DNA of 11,371 nt from the NCBI GenBank assembly GCA_005882445.1, contig VBAN01000101.1, positions 2,926-14,296 on the forward strand, written 5' to 3'. Positions 7,380-11,371 of this stretch are shown one piece after another. The notes below the pieces were generated by a model. It did no database searches and had not been told where the DNA came from. It was given only the letters and a program-made list of their open reading frames with translations. This DNA is from Candidatus Segetimicrobium genomatis. Lineage in GTDB: Bacteria > Sysuimicrobiota > Sysuimicrobiia > Sysuimicrobiales > Segetimicrobiaceae. Both the position numbers and the translations under genes were made by a program. The number at the start of each line of letters is the position of its first letter. Within the stretch, counting starts at the first letter, position 1.

Positions 7380-7543
7380 GTCTAGGGCCTCACGGTACCA
7401 TTCCGCTCATGCCCAGGCACTCCTGCACGCACGCCCACGGAGGAAGCGCGGAGCCAGCGCCCCGTATTCCACGTCTCGCCCCCCCGGCCCGGCGCGCCCG
7501 CCGCTCGACATCGCTCCCGCCGGTGCGTATAGTGGCCTGTAGC
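7380..7543. other. Divergent intergenic region between the Mg2+-module operon and the phosphatase gene
   Basis: These 164 bases carry the start signals for both directions. The plus side has a clear promoter (7505-7533). On the minus side I see only TACCGT (7394-7389) ahead of a GAGG and no convincing -35. No M-box-like or other riboswitch structure is recognisable, although a Mg2+-transport operon might have had one. The plus frame is open from 7409, but that part is Arg/Pro-rich and unlike the phosphatase family, so it is not counted as coding. Confidence 0.5.
7505..7533 (+). promoter_or_regulatory. Predicted promoter of the inositol-monophosphatase-family gene, likely (near-)leaderless
   Basis: TCGACA (7505-7510) and TATAGT (7528-7533) are separated by exactly 17 bases; each matches five of six positions of TTGACA and TATAAT. 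Transcription would start at about 7540-7541, only three or four bases before the ATG at 7544. No Shine-Dalgarno sequence precedes that ATG, which agrees with a leaderless message. Confidence 0.65.
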
Positions 7544-8386
7544 ATGCCCGCCTTCTCACCCTTCGCTGTGGCCGCGCTGCGCGCCGCGCACGCGGCCGGG
7601 GAGATCCACCGCGCCGCTTTCGGCAAGGGGATCCGGGTCGACTACAAGGGCCGGAACGACCCGGTCACCGAGGCCGACCGCGCCGCGGAGGCGGCCGCCG
7701 TCGACATCCTCAGCTCGGCCTTTCCAGACCACGCCTTCCTCGGCGAGGAAGGCGGGCGCCGCGGGACGGGCTCCCACACCTGGCTCATCGACCCCCTGGA
7801 CGGCACGTTTAACTTCGCGCACGCCATCCCCTGGTTCGCGGTGAGCATCGCGCTCGAGCGCGGCGGCCGGCCGGTCGTCGGCGTGATCCTCAACACCATG
7901 TTCGGCGAGGTGTATGCCGCGGAGACGGGGCAGGGGGCCTTTGCCGCGGCGGTGTCCGGCCTGCCCCCCCGGCCGGAGGCATGGGCGGCCTCGGCAGGCT
8001 GGCGCCGGCTGCGCGTGTCGCAGATGGCCCGCCTCGACCAAGCCACGCTCTCCACCGGATTCCCCCACAACGTGGCCGAGACTCGAGTCAACCTCGACCA
8101 CTTCACCAACCTCGTGACGGGCGCCGCGCGGATCCGCTTGATGGGATCCGCCGCGTTGAACCTGGCGGGCGTCGCGCTCGGTCAGACGGAGGGTTACTGG
8201 GAAGTGGGCCCGCATGCGTGGGACTTTGCCGCCGGGGCGCTGCTCGTTGAGGAGGCCGGCGGCCGGGTGACCGACCTCCGCGGGCGCGGACCGGATCTGC
8301 ACGGCCGGCAGATGCTGGCGACCAACGGGCTGATCCACGACCAGGTCATCGCGGTGCTCGCCGCGGGGCACAGCGGGCTCGGCTAG
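7544..8386 (+). CDS. Inositol monophosphatase family protein
   Basis: The 280-residue soluble enzyme is of the Mg2+-dependent, Li+-sensitive phosphatase superfamily, which hydrolyses phosphate monoesters such as inositol-1-phosphate, histidinol phosphate, or the 3'-phosphate of PAP. Metal-site motifs are complete: NDPVTEADR (38-46), GEEGG (67-71, Glu68/Glu69), IDPLDGTFNF (82-91, with Asp83 and Asp86), and WDFAAGALLVEEAGG (226-240, with Asp227). GSAAL (201-205) is also typical. Residues 134-153 form an Ala/Pro-rich insert between GQGAF and WRRLRVS, where the family usually has a short Asn-Gly turn. The ATG at 7544 is chosen because family similarity begins there and a promoter ends just upstream; the open frame from 7409 is not family-like. 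Substrate cannot be assigned. It is the only plus-strand gene, converging on the ABC permease with a shared CTAG at the stops. Confidence 0.9.
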   Translation: MPAFSPFAVAALRAAHAAGEIHRAAFGKGIRVDYKGRNDPVTEADRAAEAAAVDILSSAFPDHAFLGEEGGRRGTGSHTWLIDPLDGTFNFAHAIPWFAVSIALERGGRPVVGVILNTMFGEVYAAETGQGAFAAAVSGLPPRPEAWAASAGWRRLRVSQMARLDQATLSTGFPHNVAETRVNLDHFTNLVTGAARIRLMGSAALNLAGVALGQTEGYWEVGPHAWDFAAGALLVEEAGGRVTDLRGRGPDLHGRQMLATNGLIHDQVIAVLAAGHSGLG

Positions 8387-9830
8387 GCCGCACCGGCCGC
8401 GGCTATGGGGAGGCGGCCGGGAGCGGAGAGGTCCGCGAGCGTCCGGCGCTGGAGACTCCCGAATATCCCCGCGATCAGGATCTGCGCGCACAGGGCCACG
8501 AGCCACGCATCCCAGGTCTCTGCCCAGGCCCCCAGCCGCAGCGAAAAGACCGCCGGGGGCATCAACACCGCCGTGAACGCCAGCCCCCTCGGCGTCCCAA
8601 AAAGGTTGAGCGTCCCAAAGACGATGCCGGCGCAGATGTAGAACACCGCGAGGTAGAGCAGGCCGACCCTGAGCCGGCCGCCGCGGCGGAGGTTCATCCA
8701 CTGCAGGTAGAGGATGTCGCGCAGGAGCCACGCCGAGAACAACGCCACCCGGAAGAGCGCCACTCCAAGGTCCCACTCCCCGTCCAGCTTCCCGATCACC
8801 TGCAAGATCGCCACCGGCACAAGGCCGACGACCAGTGTGCCCGCGCCCAGGTACGGAGCCGGCCAGGCCGCCGCAAGCCATCCGGACGAAAGGCGGCCGC
8901 GCGCGTAGAGGCGGCGGACACGGTCGCGGTTGCGGAGCAGCGCCACCCCGAGAACGAAGCAGAGCGACGTGTTGAGCCCTAACAGGTCCGCCTGCGCTTC
9001 GGACGCGCTCCACCGCGACCAGCGGAAGAACCCGATGAAGATGAGGTTGATGAAGAGCAGGAAGCCGAGCGCCTGCGCCGGCGTAAAGATCTCATACCCG
9101 GCAGGGTCTCGCTTGATGTTGCGGACGACCGCCAGCAAGAACCAGGCCGCGAAGCTCGCATAGAGCACCACGACCACGGCGGCGTGGTGCACCGGCCACC
9201 CGAAGAGCACGTCGGTCATCCCGTATCCTCCGGACATATAGATGGTCGTGCCCGGCGGGCGCGGCATGACCGCCCATGTCATCTGCGTGCTCAAGTCACT
9301 CGCTAAGAACGGGCTGAGCGACCCCAGGTCCAGCCAGAATTTGGCGGCCACGAGGGGATTAAGCCACAAGACAATGAGGAACAGGACCCCGCCGGTCACC
9401 GCCACGCCGCGTTCGAGCAACAGGGACAGCAACAGGGCCAGCGCATGGATGCTGATCGCCCCGAGGACCACCACGACGTACGCGGCCACTACGAACGTGG
9501 GGCGCGCATGCCCGACGACCGCGCCGACCAGAGCCGCGGGCATGAGGCACAGGACGATGAAGTACATGAGGACCGGGGCCCCAAACAGCTTGCCGAACGC
9601 CAGTTCCAGCGGTCGGAGACGCGTGACCCGCTGAAAATCAAACGTGTTCATCTCCTTCTCGCGCTGGATCGCCAGCAGGGACAAGAGGCCGCCCCCGAGC
9701 ACGAGCACGAACGCCTGCGCCGCCACGGCGACGCGCAGGAACTCGAGCCCCCAGGGGCGCCCGAGACCTCCGTGCGCAGTTGGGCGCGGATGCTGCGGAT
9801 CAGTTCCGGGTTGGCCGGCATGGCGCTCAC
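8383..9830 (-). CDS. ABC-2-type transporter permease, interrupted by a frame break near 9767
   Basis: This is a large hydrophobic membrane protein with about a dozen predicted segments, for example FVLVLGGGLLSLLAI, VLMYFIVLCLMPAALVGAVV, FVVAAYVVVVLGAISI and AGTLVVGLVPVAILQVI. The cytosolic stretch REKEMNTFDFQRVTRLRPLELAFGKLFGAP is typical of ABC-2 exporter permeases that partner a NatA/CcmA-like ATPase (given here as landmark: TFDFQRVTRL). The start is the GTG at 9830, overlapping the ATPase stop as GTGA, or the ATG at 9821: MPANPELIRSIRAQLR. That frame is lost at about 9770, and the family-like sequence resumes in another frame with LGRPWGLEFLRVAVAA at 9765. The first membrane helix expected between them is absent, so sequence is missing. 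It ends at TAG 8385-8383. Exporter substrate unknown; lipid, antibiotic or ion efflux cannot be separated. Confidence 0.8.
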
Positions 9831-10798
9831 GTGACCTCGCCCCTCGACAGCCCCATGACGACCTTTTCCAGGGTCTCACCCACCGGTTCGACGGCGTAGA
9901 CCGAAGCGCCGGCCACCACGAGCGCCTTCACCAGCGAAGCCAGTTCGGAGGGGCCGCCGGCAAACGAGAACTGCGCGCCGATGGGCGCCGCGCCTGTCAC
10001 CCCTGTCACGCCCTCGCGGCGCGACAGCCACTCGACAAGCGGGAACCCCGGAGAGGCGACCATGATCCGCACGCGGCGCTCCCGGACGCCCTCCCCAAGG
10101 ATCTGCTCGAGCCGGCCGCTCCGGAGCAGGCGGCCCTTTTCGATAATGGCAATGGACGTGCACATCTCCTCGAGGTCGTGGAGGAGATGGGAGGTGATAA
10201 GGACCGTTTTGCCCCGGCCGTTGAGCTCATGCACGAGCTGCCGAAACTCGATGCGCCCCTTGGGATCGAGTCCCACCGCCGGCTCGTCGAGGACCAGCAC
10301 CGGGGGGTCGTGGATGATCGCGCGGCCGATGCCCAGGCGCTGCTTCATCCCCCGGGAGAGAGCGCCGATGAAGGCGCCCCGCTTGCCTTCGAGCCCCATC
10401 AGCCGCAGCACATCGGTGATCCGGCCCGCGATCGTCTCGGGCGCCATCTTGTAGGCGTGCGCGAAGTAGTCGAGGTATTCCCAGACCTTTAGATCATCGT
10501 ACAGCGAGAAGAAGTCCGCCAGGTACCCGATCCCGCCCTGCGCCGCCTCCGGGTCGCGCTCGACGTCGACGCCGTTCACCACGATCCGGCCGGCGGTGGG
10601 GACGAGCAGCCCGCAGATCATCTTTAGCGTGGTGGTCTTGCCGGCGCCGTTTGGCCCCACCAACCCGAAGACCTCGCGTTCGGCGATGCGCAGGTTCAGG
10701 TTATCGGCGGCGACGGCCTGGGCCGCCCCGGCGGACCCGGGGGGAAGATCGTAGACTTTGGACAGGTTCTCGAGCAGGATCGCCGCGGGGGCCTCCAC
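9827..10798 (-). CDS. ABC transporter ATP-binding protein (NatA/CcmA-like exporter ATPase)
   Basis: The cytosolic ATPase powers the ABC-2 permease encoded directly downstream. Counting 323 residues from the GTG at 10798: Walker A GPNGAGKTT (49-57), signature LSRGMKQRL (147-155), Walker B VLVLDEP (167-173), D-loop GLDP and switch His204 (ITSH). All catalytic elements are present except the usual Q-loop Gln: the segment reads GYLADFFSLYDDL, a variant seen in some exporters of this type. The last 90 residues form a degenerate C-terminal domain common to ABC-2 ATPases. The GTG at 10798 is preferred to an in-frame GTG at 10822 because AAAGGGG sits seven bases before it and nothing similar precedes the other. 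The stop overlaps the permease start (GTGA), indicating translational coupling. Confidence 0.9.
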   Translation of the reverse strand: MEAPAAILLENLSKVYDLPPGSAGAAQAVAADNLNLRIAEREVFGLVGPNGAGKTTTLKMICGLLVPTAGRIVVNGVDVERDPEAAQGGIGYLADFFSLYDDLKVWEYLDYFAHAYKMAPETIAGRITDVLRLMGLEGKRGAFIGALSRGMKQRLGIGRAIIHDPPVLVLDEPAVGLDPKGRIEFRQLVHELNGRGKTVLITSHLLHDLEEMCTSIAIIEKGRLLRSGRLEQILGEGVRERRVRIMVASPGFPLVEWLSRREGVTGVTGAAPIGAQFSFAGGPSELASLVKALVVAGASVYAVEPVGETLEKVVMGLSRGEVT

Positions 10799-10805
10799 GC
10801 TATTG

Positions 10806-10814
10806 CCCCTTTCC
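10806..10814 (-). promoter_or_regulatory. Ribosome binding site that sets the ABC ATPase start
   Basis: The minus strand reads GGAAAGGGG, ending seven bases before the GTG at 10798. It decides for that start over the GTG at 10822, which would place this site inside the coding sequence. Confidence 0.6.
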
Positions 10815-10864
10815 AGGAACACCCAGGCTGGGGTGCGCCACCTTGAGAATGCCCAGCGGCGGCC

Positions 10865-11371
10865 TCACCCAGCGGAGATCAGGTGGATGTCGCGGGGCAA
10901 CCCGCTGACGCGCTGCGCCCCATCCCGGGCGATGTGGACGATCTCCTCGAGGCGGACGCCGAACTCGCCGGGGAGGTAGATCCCCGGCTCGACCGAGAAC
11001 ACCATCCCCTCCTCGATCGGCTGCGTGTTCAGGTGGGTCACACTCGGCTGCTCGTGCACGCTGAGGCCGAGCCCGTGGCCGACCCGGTGAATGAAGTACT
11101 GGCCGAAGCCCGCCCGTTCGATCACGCCCCGGGCCGCGAGGTCGACGTCCTTGAGGAAACCCCCGGGCCGCGCCGCCTCCATCCCGGCCACAACGGCCGC
11201 CTCGACGGTCCGGTGCACCTCGAGGTGACGCGCGGCCGGCTTCCCCATGAAGGCGATCCGGGTCAGGTCGGAGGCGTACTGCTCGAGCCGGCCTCCGAGG
11301 TCCAGGGTGACCGCATCTCCCGCACGCAGCTTCCGATCGCCGGAGTGGTGGTGCGGAAACGCGCTGTTCGG
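10865..11371 (-). CDS. M24-family metallopeptidase (Xaa-Pro aminopeptidase-like), 5' end outside the window
   Basis: The frame is open to the window edge and gives the last 168 residues of a pita-bread-fold aminopeptidase, which removes N-terminal residues next to proline, or a related amidinohydrolase. All five dinuclear-metal ligands are present in order (numbered from the edge): Asp24 (VTLDLGG), Asp35 (SDLTR), His99 (HRVGHGLG), Glu128 (VFSVEPG) and Glu142 (VRLEEIV). His106 in SVHE is also conserved. This is the C-terminal catalytic domain only; the creatinase-like N-terminal domain, if any, lies outside. The Xaa-Pro aminopeptidase reading is the default; dipeptidase (PepQ) cannot be ruled out. 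It precedes the ABC genes on the same strand by 66 bases. Confidence 0.88.
   Translation of the reverse strand, partial: PNSAFPHHHSGDRKLRAGDAVTLDLGGRLEQYASDLTRIAFMGKPAARHLEVHRTVEAAVVAGMEAARPGGFLKDVDLAARGVIERAGFGQYFIHRVGHGLGLSVHEQPSVTHLNTQPIEEGMVFSVEPGIYLPGEFGVRLEEIVHIARDGAQRVSGLPRDIHLISAG

Noticed and set aside
7409..7543. N-terminal extension of the phosphatase from an ATG at 7409
   Set aside because: The 45 extra residues are Arg/Pro/Ala-rich and unlike the family; the promoter boxes at 7505-7533 would lie inside the coding sequence.
7380..7543. M-box or other Mg2+ riboswitch ahead of the Mg2+-module operon
   Set aside because: I looked because of the operon's likely role, but saw no recognisable conserved helices or terminator-like hairpin with a T-run in these 164 bases.
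10799..10822. ABC ATPase start at the GTG at 10822
   Set aside because: No ribosome site precedes it, and a good one lies inside the extension, seven bases before the GTG at 10798.
858..10822. Widespread true pseudogene formation
   Set aside because: The broken genes keep all catalytic motifs and overlapping gene ends on both sides of each break, and intact neighbours show no decay; lost sequence in assembly explains this better, although reads are needed to prove it.
1..11371. CRISPR array, tRNA, rRNA, transposase or phage genes
   Set aside because: No regularly spaced repeats, no tRNA-like cloverleaf signals and no mobile-element protein motifs were seen on either strand.

Overview
The window is GC-rich (about two thirds G+C by eye), compact bacterial DNA. 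Genes are separated by short gaps or overlap at ATGA/GTGA junctions, and the long open frames on the opposite strand are the usual antisense shadows of such DNA. The gene set (Aquifex-type aconitase, PRC-barrel/MgtE_N/CBS protein beside an NRAMP-like transporter, M24 peptidase, ABC-2 transporter) fits an environmental, probably uncultured, high-GC lineage of the Armatimonadota/Sysuimicrobiota/Chloroflexota kind. That placement is a guess from gene style; there is no rRNA or marker gene here.

Layout: all genes but one are on the minus strand. Reading that strand from the right edge: (1) an M24 metallopeptidase cut by the window edge (10865-11371); (2) an ABC exporter pair, ATPase (9827-10798) and 12-TM-type permease (8383-9830), overlapping by GTGA; (3) the only plus-strand gene, an inositol-monophosphatase-family enzyme (7544-8386), convergent with the permease and sharing a CTAG that supplies both stop codons; (4) divergent from it, a PRC-barrel/MgtE_N/CBS protein (6155-7379) overlapping by ATGA an NRAMP-related metal transporter (4932-6158); (5) a threonine-dehydratase-like PLP enzyme (3825-4876) overlapping by ATGA a UroD/MtaA-family protein (2851-3828); (6) an aconitase (858-2743) with its own promoter, then a sugar-phosphate isomerase-like TIM barrel (53-784), and probably the first codons of another gene at 1-14.

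Most notable biology: the transporter has the substitutions expected of NRAMP-related Mg2+ transporters (Asp-Ala-Gly-Gly in place of DPGN; Ala-Pro-Trp in place of Met-Pro-His). Its operon partner carries the cytosolic Mg2+-sensing part of MgtE (MgtE_N plus CBS pair) without the MgtE membrane pore. Together they look like a Mg2+ uptake module in which an MgtE-type sensor serves an unrelated pore.

Most notable caution: five genes are broken in the same way. At about 820, 1568, 4018, 6510 and 9767 the protein loses a block of family-typical residues and changes frame, while everything on both sides is well conserved. Four of these are clear; the one at ~820 is weaker. This repeated pattern points to sequence lost at scaffold joins or collapsed in assembly rather than to genuine gene decay. 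I found no CRISPR array, tRNA, rRNA, insertion sequence or phage gene.
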